Shown: positions 35,326-46,603 of the stretch, one piece after another
How the letters are laid out: each line of letters opens with the position of its first letter
Numbering within the stretch: the first letter of the stretch is position 1
Assembly (NCBI GenBank): GCA_002118135.1
Contig: BDIU01000287.1
Location: 124,001 to 188,000 of the forward strand
Direction of reading: 5' to 3'
Origin: Trebouxia sp. TZW2008
Lineage: Eukaryota; Chlorophyta; Trebouxiophyceae; Trebouxiales; Trebouxiaceae
Length of the DNA stretch: 64,000 nt
Notes under the pieces: generated by a model
What the model was told of the DNA's origin: nothing
The model's input: the letters and a program-made list of their open reading frames with translations, nothing else
Databases searched by the model: none
Made by a program: the position numbers and the translations under genes

Positions 35326-38300
35326 ATGCTGCGCAATGCGTGCATGCATAGAATGCCAGCAAGGGCATTTACAAGCTGCAGACACAGCGCACATGCTCCA
35401 GTGAGCAGGTGGTGGCCACGAGCTTCTGTCAACGTGCTGCCCAGCAGAGCCCTCTTGACACCATCATCGTCTCAGCAGCGCCCCAGGCTGAGTTGCCGCA
35501 ACAAGTCGCATTGGTGTCGCGTCGCCGCGACTGCACAGGACGCCCCTGCACAACGTACGTTTCCGGCATGTATCCTTGACCCAGCTTTGAGTGACTCAGC
35601 TGTGCAAGGAATTGCTCGTGATGATGCAGTACCGCCAGCGATGAAGGCTCCGACGACTGGCTACCAGTTGCCACCGCCTGAAATTGTAGAGATAGTGGAC
35701 CAACCTCCGGAGCCTAGCTTGGCTTTCTCGCCCAACCGCAAGAAGGTAGGGCAGTTTGCTGCTGATGCTTGTACACATGCTGATGCTCATGTGCTGTTCT
35801 ACAATGGCGATGCTTACACCAAATGCTGATGCAGACAGTGCTGATGCTTGTACACATGCTGGTGCTTGCATACATGCTGCTGCTTGTATACCTGTGTCAA
35901 CGCAGCCTCACATTTGGCTGAGCTGAACACCGCAGGTGATGCAACTGTACAGACCGCCACCACTGCCCCCAATCTCTGAGCTGGCAAGACCAGAACTCAA
36001 GCTGGCAGGTCAGAAATGCAGGCTAGCATCACCTGCTCACTATGCATACACATGGATGACTTTGCCTCTGATGCATAATGTGATGGGGAAGTTTGCCTGT
36101 GCAGGTCTGCGCATAGACGCTGAGATCTTTGGGAGCAGCAGAATGGGCTACTCTGTAGGTGAGCAATGTTTAACGATGCCAATGCGTTTTGAGCCATTGT
36201 GCTGAGGACCATGCATCATTGTCAGATTGCTTTCTGCCAAATGTCCCTGGTAGCTCTCAGCATTGGGCGCATGCCTTGACGCCAGGCAGCAAGTCAGGAT
36301 TAAGAAGCTTGAGGCTATCTTCCCTTCATGTGTTTCTGCCTCAGCAACTAACATCTCAGAACATCATTGTAATGAACAGGAATGAGGGGTTCACAGGGAG
36401 GTGTACCTGATTGCAGGCATAGCAGTGGTTGACATGACAGATGATCTGGTAATCCCTGCCCCTGCCAGCTTAGAGACCCGCATTCACGGCGTGCCAGAAG
36501 GCTGCTGGTTCAACTACGTGCAGTGGTCTGATGACAGCAAACACATCTCCTTCACCATCAGAAGTGCAGGTCAGCCCTAAATTCTGCCCATACTCAAAGC
36601 AAGTTCAATTTTGATGACAGCAAACACATCTCATTCAGCAGTGCAGGTCAGTGCTGATTCCGATTATCCTGGCAACCACAGCAAGCAAACACAGCAACCA
36701 TGTCTCCTTAGTCATCAGAAGTGCAAGTCATTGTCAAGTTTTGTCATTCTGGCAAAGACAGCAAGCAGTGGTGTGATGACAGCAAGCACATATCCTTCAC
36801 TGTCAGAAGTGCAGGGCCGTGCTGAAACCTGCCAGCTCAGCAAAACCATGCTACAACACAGGAGCCAATGCTGCGGGCTGTGCTGTCCCGCACAACAGTC
36901 TTCAACATTGTAGGGCTGGCAACGCTGATGATGCTGTTCTTCCCTCGCATGTCGGGGCACACGCAGGAATGCATAGTGTCTTGTTGCTGTGTCCATGAGC
37001 CCCCGTTCAGCATGCATGCAGAGGCTACGCATGTGATCAGACTGAAGTGCAGGAATGAAGCGCGTGGTGCAGCATGAACTGACTTCCTGATGCACAATTC
37101 CCCAATACTCTGAACAAACCATCATACTAAACATTGGCACACTTGTGGTGCAGGGGGCCCAAATGACCCACCCAGGGGCCCCTTGGAGCTGTGGGTGGCT
37201 GATGTGGAAACTGGCGCTGCTCGGCCGCTGCTATCAGGCCTCAACACCATCTTTGACGAGTATGTTCCCTTGTGCCATACAATCATTCTTGTCACTTTGA
37301 GCCACAAAGATTTGACTCCATACATAGCATCATAATGGCATTTGTGCCTCAAGTTCTAGTCAAACTCCCGCGTTCATCCTGAGGCTGCAGTTGTAGCTCT
37401 GCAGCATCTTGTCAGTGTCATGTCTTCCTCAGAATGACATTGGTTCAATCTGCTCAATGGTGTGTCAGCATGCAAAGCTGCAATCAAGCGTAATGACCCA
37501 TACACAACGCAGTGATCAGTGAGTTGTAATCCAATCTCCAGCTGATGCTTGCAGGCCAATCTAAGTGGGCAATGACTGTGACAACAGCCTGCTCATGCCA
37601 GAGGGGCCAGGACCTCCACCTCAGTGACCAGAATTGGCACATCAGTATTTCAGGCCTCACTCACCCATTGACTGATCTGGTTGGAGACAGTTGATTGCTT
37701 CTGTACGTACCTAGATGGGCCTGCTGAGCCTGCCTAGCCCACATGAATGAATGAATGAGTGAATGAACACCTGCAGGCCAACCTGGATGGGCAATGACTT
37801 TGTCAACACATCACAAGACCCCGTTTGGGGCTAGAAACAAAAGCAAAGGAAGGACATTTTGACATGACTTTTATTTAGCAAGCCAGTAGTGAGGGCTTGG
37901 TCACCCTCCAGCTGTGCTTTGCAGGCCAACCTGGATGGGCAATGACTACATCATCAGCCCTGTGGTGCCAGAGGGGGCAGGGCCTGCCCCTGCAAAGCCC
38001 CCCGCAGCCATCGGCCCCAAGGTGAAGGACAACACCTCGGGCAAGAAGGCTCAGGCCCGCACCTACCAGGACCTGTTGAACGACGCCTACAATGAGGACA
38101 GCTTTGAGCACTTTAAGGTCTCACTCACCCATTGACTGAACATCTGCAGGCCGACCTGGATGGGCAATGACTACATCATCAGCCCTGTGGTGCCAGAGGG
38201 GGCAGGGCCTGCCCCTGCAAAGCCCCCTGCAGCCATCGGCCCCAAGGTGCAGGACAACACCTCAGGCAAGAAGGCGCAGGCCCGCACCTACCAGGACCTG

Positions 38301-41300
38301 CTGAAAGACGCCTATGATGAAGACAGCTTTGAGTACTACACCACCACTGAACTTGTGGCTGTTGAGGTCAGAGTTCTTGCTTTCATGACATGCCTGCTGT
38401 CCAAATGGCTGCTGCCATTTAAAGTTCGAAGTTCTGGTCCATTGCTTGCACTGAGCTTGCAGTTGCAACCTGCTCAAAGATGCATACGATGAGGACAGCT
38501 TTGAGTACTACATACCCACCGAACTCGTGGCTGTTGAGGTCAGAGTTCTTGCTGTCATGGCATGCCTGCTGTCCAGACGGCTGCTGGTGTATTGGACTGG
38601 AAAGTCCGTCCATAACTTGCGCTGAGCTTGCATTTATGACTTGCTGAAAGACGCCTGTGATGAGAATAGCTTTGAGTACTCCACCATCACTGCATCAGTG
38701 GCTGGTGGGGTCAGTGTCAAACGTCAACTGCCATCGGCATCATTGGGCATGTGTAAGTAAACCTTATGTTGGCAGCACAGTGGATTGTCAGTGCGGCAGT
38801 GCTATGTAGACAGCTGCGTTTTGCTTAAATGAAAAAGTGAAGTGCAGTAGCAGTGCTGAGGCTGCAGTTTGGGTCACAACATGCATGCTGGGACAGATGA
38901 CTCATGCCAAGTGATAGCCTTTGATACTTGGCAGCTTAGTGCTTGTTGGTATTGTATCACTTTGTTGATATGCCTTGGTCAATCACCAAGTGCAGCGGCT
39001 CTTGAAGTGAAAACGCTTGCTTACATGCTGATTGTTCCTGTGACCAGGTGTCAATACGCAAGAAGACAAAGATAGGCCCCAGCAGGCTGTACTCAGCGGT
39101 GGCTCCCTCACTGACTGCGTAATCCTGGCTTACGTAAAGGGTATGCCTGCCACCAGACATCAAGTAGTGCATGCTCACTTGCCATGCCTGTCACCAGGTG
39201 CCAACAGGCAAGAAGACAACGGTCGGCCCCAGCAGGCTTGTTGACTGCTTAGGACTCAGTGACTTCACATGCCTGTGTTTGACTTGCTATGCCTTGCATC
39301 AGGTGTCAACAGGCAAGAAGGGAAAGATAGGGCCTAGCAGGCTGTACACAGCAGTGACTGCCTTACCAGATGCAGAGTGGCTGCTGGTGGCGTGGCTGGA
39401 GCGGCCCTTCAGCTACACTGCATGACACTCATTTGCTATCCCTGTCACTAGATTGCTGTGCCTGTCATCAGGTATCAACAGGCAAGAAGACCAAGATAGG
39501 GCCTAGCAGGCTGTACACAGCAGTGGCTCCCTCGCCAGATGCAGAGTGGCTGTTGGTAGCGTGGCTGGAGCGGCCCTTCAGCTACAATGTGCCCTGTGGC
39601 CGCTTCCCCAAGCGCATCCAGCTCTGGGACAAGTAAAACTGCTTTTAAAGTTGCCTGCCAAGACTGAATACTTACACCGTTATATACATACCTGCAACAT
39701 CCATCAGCCTGTGACAGGTCATCGATGCATGCTGCTGGACCGTCACAAGATCAAGGGTCAGTGATGACACTGATGCTGCAGATGTTGCTGGCCTGGCAAC
39801 GTGCATCACAGAATTGCCTCTAGCTACGCACATTTGCATTGCCTGCGTTGAACGTGGGCAGGCCTTGCCCCCAGCTTTGATGTCTCATGCACCACGCCTT
39901 GCACAGGCAAGAGATGCCGGAGCTGGCAAGCATCAATCAATTACATGTATAGTCTGGGTCCAATCTGAAGCCTGATAGGCTCATTGGACTTCCTGTGACC
40001 AGCCACAGGTTGACAGTAACAGTGCTATTGCATGCGTTATGTTGGAGCGTAGCTCAGTGTCGACCTCATGCGTGCAAGTGTCCATCGCTTGACCACTTTT
40101 GTTCAGGCAGTCATTTAGACCATCAAATTTTTGTCCTCAAGTTTTGGCATCAACATGTGTACCACGCAGGACAGGCAAGGTCATCACAGAGCTGGCAAAC
40201 CTGCCTCTAGCAGAGGACATCCCCATTGCCTTCAACTCATGCAGACAGGGCCCTCGCAGCCTGGGCTGGCGCTCTGATAAGCCTGCAGAGCTGTACTACA
40301 CTGAAGCACAGGTACCCACTGCTTGCCTATGCTTGTGCTGAATGCGCATTGTTGCTTGTTGCTGCTCAACATGCGCGCTTTTTTTGCGCAACATGATCAA
40401 TTGGCGGTGTTTCACTATGTCATAGACTGCCTGAATTTCATGGACATATACTCATTGCCACTGTGTGGTACATGCGATCAGCCTTGTTGGCTGGCTAAAG
40501 CATGTAAAATTACTCTCTTTCTCTCTCTCAACCCCATCGATGCTCATGCTGATGCTGCTGGTGCTGATGTGGCCGCATCAGCTGATGCACAGCTCAGGGG
40601 TGCGCACTACAAATGCTGTGTAGCTCAGAGCCAGCCCAGCTTGAGGCAAAGCTCTGCTACTTTGCTGCAACTGCAATCCCAGGTGTGATTTTGGGTATGC
40701 TGAAGTCTGTTGTTGTAGTCTACTTGCCAGCTTCAGGGCATATGTGTGCAAGGGTGCAGGCTGCTGTGGACCTAATACCGGCCTGCTGCATTTGCATGCA
40801 CAGTAAGTAGCTGTCAAGCTTGCCGCTGGTGCTGAATAGTGTTGACGGCAGTGTGAGCCATGCTGTTGTACGGCCTGTCTATCAGCTCACCAGCATCAAA
40901 CTTGCAATAGGCCTGCCTTTCAAGTCATCAAGTCATGCTCTGGCTTCCATGCTCTCTGGCTCTCAACACCACTGTCAGGTATTGTTAGACCCTATTGGCC
41001 TTGCAAGCCTCTGTTCAGGGGATCACACTCATAAATGCAGTCAGTGGCTGTCTGCTCTGTGCAGCAATGCAACATCACTGACTGCAACTTTCCAAGTGGG
41101 CATAGGAAATTCTGGAATGACACTGTCTTGTATCATTTTCAATACCTGGACATCAGGTGTCCTTACTGTGGCGCTCAAGATAAGCTTGCCTGGCAAGGCA
41201 GACTTCATGCCACACTCACCTGGCACCTTGGCTACAGCATGCAATCTATTATGATTGGAATGGCCCGTGATGAGGCTGTTGTGCTGCAAGGTAATGTCTG

Positions 41301-44300
41301 CCACCGCAGGATGGCGGTGATCCAGCTGTGGAAGTATCGCCCAGAGATATTGTATACACCATGCCTGCTGACATCGCTGGCAACGGCGCGGGGCGTCGCA
41401 AGATTGCACAGACAGATCTGAGGTGGGACTTGGTGTGTCTGCACGTACATGCTGCATGTTTTCCCATCATCATGCATAGCAGCAGTGATGTAAGACGTAT
41501 TCCATGCACTAACGCTGCCATGTTGACATTGCTAGGTGCTTCAACTGGCCTAGAAAGGGCACGTCTCACCAGCTTCATTGTGACTCTATTTGTACAATTC
41601 TGTTTGAGCAGGCAGGAAAGTGGTAACTGGCACCAATGTGATGTATAATGATGCAGCATGCACAATGTGAGCCACCACACAACTACAGACTCAAATGCCC
41701 ACAACGGCACGTGTGGATGTTGGCTCCGCATTTGTACAAAAGAGTGACACAGACTTCATGCTTGTTGTGCCAGGTGCAATGGTGTATATTGGGGCAATGA
41801 TGATTTGGCCCTACTGTACCAGAGTGAATGGAAGACTAGGCGCAGTATTGTGTCCACGTTTGCTCCCAGCAAGCCAGAGCAAGGCGCGAAAGTCCTCTTT
41901 GACAGGTGCCTCTTAACACCATTGACTGCCTTGATTCTTAGCATGCGATTTTGAACAATATGCTCTAGGCTGTCACATGCACAGCACGTAATGCTACCTG
42001 AATTGCTGCAAGAGCATTCCACTGCATGCATTGCTAATGGTGCTTTTCTCAGACCAGCCTATAAATCTTGACAGTATCTGCCGGCCATGTAGGCCATGTA
42101 CAAGGTTGCAGATGATCCTGTCATGGATGTTTCAGGAACTATGAGGATGCATACACCGACCCTGGCAGCCCTGCCAGCCGCAGAACCAGCCTGGGAACCT
42201 ATGTTCTGGCCATGGTGGACGGCCAGAAGAAGCTGCTCATGCAAGGTGTGTCTGCCCAATCAAAGGCTAAACCAAACGCTACACCTTGGATCAGCATGTT
42301 TGGGCAGGCTGCAGCTCATTGGAAACTGTTCTTTGAGGCAGACGATGTGTTTAGCTACAACAACATGGTGACTGGTCTGGCAAGACATGCCTTGGGCGAC
42401 ACACGCCTAGCACTTGTGCATTCTGCATGGAGAAGCTCAGATCTGTATACCAGATCAGCAGTGCCATGGCAGACAGGTGAATGCGCAAGCTTATGCAACA
42501 TCCATACAAAATTCCGGACATCATGCGGCCTTATGTGCAGGACCGGGAGCATCTCCTGAAGGCAACAAGCCCTTCTTGGATGTCTTGGATCTGGAGACCA
42601 AAGAGACACAGCGTGTGTGGCAGAGCACCCCTCCCTACCTTGAAGACACTGGCAGCATCCTGGGTGACCAGGATAACAAGCCCATCAAGTCAGCCCTTCT
42701 CCCTTTGCTTTTGTCTCTGTCCCTGCCTTTGCCTTTGCATGGCAGAACACCCGCCTGTCCTGCAAGACACTGGCAACATCCTGGGTGACCAGGACAACAA
42801 GCCCATCAGGTCAGCCCTTCAGACAGCAAGTCAGTCACTTCAGGATCAGCAGTCGGATTCATCCTCTGCTGACACTCACTCGTCATATGTACTGCAGCAC
42901 TGCAGGCAGCAGCTCTGATTATGACGCATGACGCATGACCAGAACGACAAGCCCACTGCGTGAGCTTTTGTCCCTTTGCTGCTTGTAGCCATGAATAGCC
43001 TGCGCCTCTGCCGTCGCCTTAGCCTTAAGATCAGCAGCATTCTCATTGACGAGGTTAGCAAGCCCAAAGGCAGCACCTTGATGCCTTGATATGTTGTTTC
43101 ATGTGCTGACACCGGCCTTAGTTTGCCTGTGCCTGTGCCTGTTCCCCTCCCCTTTGCCAAGATACCTGACTTGGCGGTGGCCTGTGCCTGTGCTTGTGCC
43201 TGTGCCTGTGCCTGTGCCTTTGCCTGTGGTGTGCTGTGCTGTGCTGTGCTGTGCTGTGCTGTGCTGTGCTGTGCTGTGCTGTGCTGTGCTGTGCTGGTGC
43301 CTGTGCCTCCCATCAGGTCAGCATGTTGCATTGTCATGTGCAACCCACCCTGCTGCTTGCACATATGGCACCTCCTCCTATCTTTGTCGTTGTGTCAGCT
43401 TGCATTGGTTGTGGACAGAAGTGTCCCCAGGCAATTCACTGCTTCTGCTGTGCAGGCTAGAGGGGTTGACAATGCTGCTGACTAGAGAAACCAACACAGA
43501 AGTGCCCCAGGTGTACATCAAGAAATGGCCCCAGGGCCCTGAGGGCGAGTCAACAGAGCGGTTACTGACGCAATTTCCCCACCCTCACCCCTCCATCAAA
43601 GACCTGCAGAAGGAAGTCATCAGGTACCGTGCTTTCTGAACGTGAGTGTGCTTGCTTCCAGATGAGACAAAGCATGTCTTGACCGCCTGGTTGCACAGTC
43701 AGTCAAAGGCTCATGCCCTCGCATCACAACATTGTCTCTGTGGGTCGTGTCAGCATTACTCAGCTGCACAGTAACTTCCCTTTGTAAGGACACTTGGTGT
43801 AAGGACAGCTTTGATGTAAGGACACTGCAATCGGGAACCAGTCATTGCGTTTTGACTGCAGTGGTGCCTCTGAGTAAGGCCAATTTGATGTAAAGACGAC
43901 CTTCTTAGTAATTAAAGCAGTCGTTACACAGAGAAGTCACTGTATAAGCTATTGTTTGACGTGAAGGATCTTGCCATCAGCTTGGCACTGCCTTCCAGGG
44001 GTGCCCACAGCTTTGCTGTTTGCCTGCATGCCAAGCCATGAACGCACCACTCATCTGTGCCTGCAGTCATAGTGCATGGTTGAAGCATGCACCTCTGCAT
44101 GTCAAACCTCCCAGCATGATACAGTAAACTCTCTTTGTAAGGACACTTGGTGTAAGGACAATCTCGAAGTAAGGACAACGCCATTGGTAACCAATCACTG
44201 CATTCTGACTGCACTGGTCCCTCTGAGTAAGGACAATTTGAGGTAAGAACAAGTTTAATCAGAGCAGTCGTTACAAAGAGAGTTTACTGTACCCATGGAA

Positions 44301-46436
44301 GCAATCAGCCACTAGCATGCTCAGCAACAGGCTGCACAAAGGCCAAGATGTGTGAACATCATCTTGCTGACACCCATATTTTGCATCTGATGAGACAGAA
44401 GATGTTCTGCGGGTATAAGAGGGACGATGGCATATAGAAATAACGACAATGTCGAACTGTGCTGCAGGTATAAGAGGGATGATGGCATAGACATGACAGC
44501 AACGCTGTATCTGCCTCCTGGATATGACAAGGACAAGGATGGGCGCCTGCCATGCATCATCTGGGCCTACCCCAAGGAGTTCAAATCCAAAGACGCTGCA
44601 GGTCAGCCACGATGATTTCCGTTTTCAGATGCCCTCACCACTCAACTCCACTCCAAACTGCCCGTTTATACCCCGAACCACTCAAATATGACCATTGCAC
44701 TTGACTCCAGATACATTTTACCCGAAAATGTCATTCACTCTCAACAGATCCACTGAACTCGGAGCCACTCCAAACAGCTCCACTTTCACATCACTCCAAA
44801 GGAATGCATTCCACACCAAAGCACGTCAAAGAGATCCAAACAACTTCAAACAACTCTGCACCACTCCAAAGCCCTCCAAACAACTCAAAATCACTTCAGA
44901 TCACTCCAAACCATTCCACATGACAGGATGAGCAGCACCAGGGCGGCATCCCTCAAGAAGTCAAGTGTTGTGCAGGTCAGATGCGCAAAAGCCCTCACTC
45001 CTTCAGCAGCATTGGTGACTTATCACCGCTGCTATGGCTGTCCCGCCGATATGCCATACTGGATGGGCCCACCATGCCCATTGTGGCTGAAGGCGATGAG
45101 GAACCTAATGATACGTATAAGGAGCAGCTCACAGCCAGCGCCAAGGCTGCTGTGCAGGTCTGCTGCACTTGATGGAAATGCCGCTGTTGAGATCAGTTGG
45201 GACCTGTTGCTAAACCTCATAAGACAGCTCCCTCAAAACTTTGGCTGGCAGATCCCCTGTAGTCAGGAGTGCATGAGAAGATACAGGCACTTGATGCATG
45301 TGTTGAAGAAGGCTTGCATCCCTGCATCGGGCTGGAGACTGAACTGAAGTTCTGGTGTAAACTGCTACAGGAGCTTGATAAACGAGGGGTGGCAGACACC
45401 AGCAGGATAGCTGTGGGTGGCCACTCCTACGGCGCCTTTATGGCTGCCAACCTGCTAGCGCATGCACCTGAGCTCTTTGCCTGTGGCATTGCACGCAGCG
45501 GCGCCTACAACAGGTGACATTTGCAAATTTCAGTACATGGTATCTGTTGGGCCAAAACGTCTCCGGTCATGAACTCAAATTCCTGTCATCAGGTTTCTAA
45601 GTTTTCATAGGCAAAATTGATGCATTTGCGGTATGCAGCCAGTGTTGTATTCTGAGCTGCTGCTGCAGCATAGCTGTGCTTGATTTATTGTGTGTTGATC
45701 ATGATGGTGTCAACAGCGTCTTTGTGTATACTGGCCCTGCAACTGCTCTGTTGAAGTGATTGCGTGATGTGCACAGGACCTTGACGCCTTTTGGCTTTCA
45801 AGCTGAGGAGCGCACATTGTGGGAAGCTACAGACACCTACATCAACATGAGCCCCTACCTTCAAGCACACAAGATCAATAAGCCTCTGCTTCTAGTTCAT
45901 GGAGAAGATGACAACAACACAGGTGCAGACTTTATTGGGATGCTCTGTTCTGCCTGTATATCACATGATCAACGCGCCAAGATTTGAACAGAAAAGTCTA
46001 CGCCATCAGGCGTCATGACGGGGGCCTATGTCTCAAGAGGCAGCACAATGTCCAGAGTCGCTGCTATGACGTGTTGCTCGCCTGCCTGGGGCATCATAGG
46101 ATCACATTTCTGAGGCTAGCTGCTGTGAAGTTTTGCTCCTTGCGCTGAGAGCATTGTCTTGGTACAAAAACTTGCATGCTTGCTTCGTAAAACAAGGCTT
46201 GGTGCCTTGCAGGTACATTTCCCATGCAGAGTGAGCGATTTTATGCAGCTCTGAAAGGCCATGGTGCTCCTTGCAAGCTGGTTGTCTTGCCACATGAGTC
46301 CCATGGATACCGTGCAAGGGAGTCAGTGATGCATACTCTGTATGAAATGAACGAATGGCTCCAGCGATTCTGCGGGCAGAAAGAGGCAGCTGAGCCTGTC
46401 AGTGAGCCAAAAGAGGCTATTCAATCAAAGCTGTGA
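35326..46436 (+). CDS. CGEP: Chloroplast glutamyl endopeptidase (S9D), 941 aa
   Basis: Serine protease of the prolyl oligopeptidase clan that cleaves after Glu in the stroma. Eighteen exons join in frame: 35326-35745, 35936-36008, 36105-36158, 36417-36569, 37154-37259, 38150-38366, 39472-39632, 40170-40311, 41310-41422, 41774-41905, 42136-42245, 42541-42688, 43456-43623, 44468-44601, 44976-45157, 45371-45513, 45777-45922, 46213-46436. An Arg/Ser-rich transit peptide (MLRNACMHRMPARAFTSCRH) precedes the propeller. Diagnostic motifs: RPELKLAGLRIDAEIFGSSR, WFNYVQWSDDSKHISFTIRS, EVSPRDIVYTMPADIAGNG and FPHPHPSIKDLQKEVIRYKR. The hydrolase domain holds GGHSYGAFMAANLLAHAPEL (catalytic Ser), LLVHGEDDNNTG (Asp) and VVLPHESHGY (His). 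The length matches plant GEP (about 960). A TGTAA poly(A) signal lies 20 bp after the stop. Many introns contain tandem partial exon copies, and exon 6 has an intact alternative at 37925-38117. Confidence 0.95.
36525..36820 (+). repeat. CGEP exon 4 end and three echoes
   Basis: The exon 4 end and donor (tgatgacagcaaacacatct ... catcagaagtgcaggtcag) recurs at about 36612, 36706 and 36774 inside intron 4. Two of the three copies keep gatgacagcaa(a/g)cacat, and the copies keep variants of agaagtgcag. Confidence 0.85.
37673..37765 (+). repeat. Dispersed repeat family 2, copy with (ATGA)n tail
   Basis: The stretch ggttggagacagttgattgc ... cctagatgggcctgctgagcctgcctagc is followed by catgaatgaatgaatgagtg. 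It matches 31287-31352. The simple tail after the shared block would suit a retroelement end. Confidence 0.55.
37925..38117 (+). other. Candidate alternative CGEP exon 6a
   Basis: An open exon copy preceded by gctttgcag and followed by AAG|GTCTCA. It encodes the same segment as exon 6 from PTWMGNDYIISPVVPEGAG to EDSFEHFK, but lacks the final YYTTTELVAVE-type end. It takes a phase-2 donor upstream and ends in phase 0, like exon 6. Splicing it to exon 6 would shift the frame, so the two can only be used as alternatives. Confidence 0.5.
38290..38715 (+). repeat. CGEP exon 6 end and two downstream echoes
   Basis: The exon 6 end (ctgctgaaagacgcctatga ... gcttttgag-type donor region) recurs at about 38468 and 38638. 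The first echo also copies about 45 bp of intron 6 (cagagttcttgct(t/g)tcatg). The echoes lie in intron 6. Confidence 0.85.
39040..39635 (+). repeat. Four tandem copies of CGEP exon 7
   Basis: Copies with their own caggt acceptors start at 39048, 39199, 39303 and 39472. They encode VSIRKKTKIGPSRLYSAVAP, VPTGKKTTVGPSRL, VSTGKKGKIGPSRLYTAV and VSTGKKTKIGPSRLYTAVAP. Only the last keeps the whole exon and a donor. The third runs to PFSYTA and then a stop. Confidence 0.9.
41040..41270 (+). mobile_element. Retrotransposon-like 3' fragment R2, CGEP intron 8
   Basis: An open frame with GHRKFWNDTVLYHFQYLDIR then CPYCGAQDKLAWQ, the longest of the three related copies. The stop seen in R1 and R3 is changed to TGG here, and the AT-rich tail is reduced to attatgattgg. 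The Cys pattern suggests a zinc knuckle at a retroelement ORF C-terminus. Confidence 0.5.
42625..42990 (+). repeat. CGEP exon 12 end and two echoes
   Basis: The exon 12 end (cttgaagacactggcagcat ... aacaagcccatcaagtcagc) recurs at about 42768-42815 with an intact AG|GTCAGC donor. A short remnant (gaccagaacgacaagccca) lies near 42938. All are in intron 12. Confidence 0.85.
43179..43295 (+). repeat. Microsatellites (TGCCTG)n and (GTGCT)13 in CGEP intron 12
   Basis: A short (tgcctg)-type tract at about 43179-43228 is followed by thirteen perfect GTGCT units at 43231-43295. Non-coding and intronic. Confidence 0.9.
43769..43942 (+). mobile_element. MITE copy A, CGEP intron 13
   Basis: Begins cagtaacttccctttgtaag and ends acacagagaagtcactg followed by TA. 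The ends are imperfect inverted repeats. Internal tgtaaggacac motifs match copies B and D. Length 174 bp. Confidence 0.8.
44122..44289 (+). mobile_element. MITE copy B, CGEP intron 13 (best preserved)
   Basis: 168 bp with the left end CAGTAAACTCTCTTTGTAA and the right end TTACAAAGAGAGTTTACTG, exact reverse complements of each other, flanked by TA on both sides (44120-44121 and 44290-44291). Internal tgtaaggaca direct repeats are present and there is no coding capacity. A TA duplication and CAGT termini fit a Tc1/mariner or pogo-type non-autonomous element. Confidence 0.88.
44413..44505 (+). repeat. Echo of CGEP exon 14 start
   Basis: ggtataagagggacgatggc at 44411 copies the start of exon 14 (ggtataagagggatgatggc at 44467), 56 bp upstream. 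The copy meets a TAG after GIRGTMA-type sequence or the equivalent exon frame. Confidence 0.8.
44635..44925 (+). repeat. G-poor CACTCCAAA-rich tract in CGEP intron 14
   Basis: About 290 bp with strong strand asymmetry: many C and A and almost no G, with recurring cactccaaa, caactc and aacaact words. It ends just before the acceptor of exon 15 (44975). Confidence 0.75.
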
Positions 46437-46603
46437 TCTGTTTCAGTCGTACTCACGTGTAATTGCCGGAAGTCTGTGTATACTAAAGTTTGACTGTGCT
46501 GAACCACGTGCTGAACTGTTTATCGAAGCTTGACATGAACATCCTGCTGACCACACTGCAACGCTGCAAAAAGAAACTCGAGTGGTTCATATCTTGAGTT
46601 CGC

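Larger units (their letters stand above)
37556..38366 (+). repeat. Four tandem copies of CGEP exon 6
   Basis: Copies start at about 37557 (decayed), 37779 (truncated), 37925 (open, ends at a GT at 38118) and 38150 (open, the full exon). The last two are nearly identical across about 190 bp and lie 225 bp apart. The shared downstream phrase tcactcacccattgactga ends three of the units. Confidence 0.9.

Noticed and set aside
41249..41731. 160-residue minus-strand open frame
   Set aside because: Antisense to CGEP exon 9 and its intron; no domain and no splice support.
43091..43639. 182-residue open frame across the GTGCT repeat
   Set aside because: It reads through a microsatellite in CGEP intron 12 before reaching exon 13; low complexity makes the open frame meaningless.
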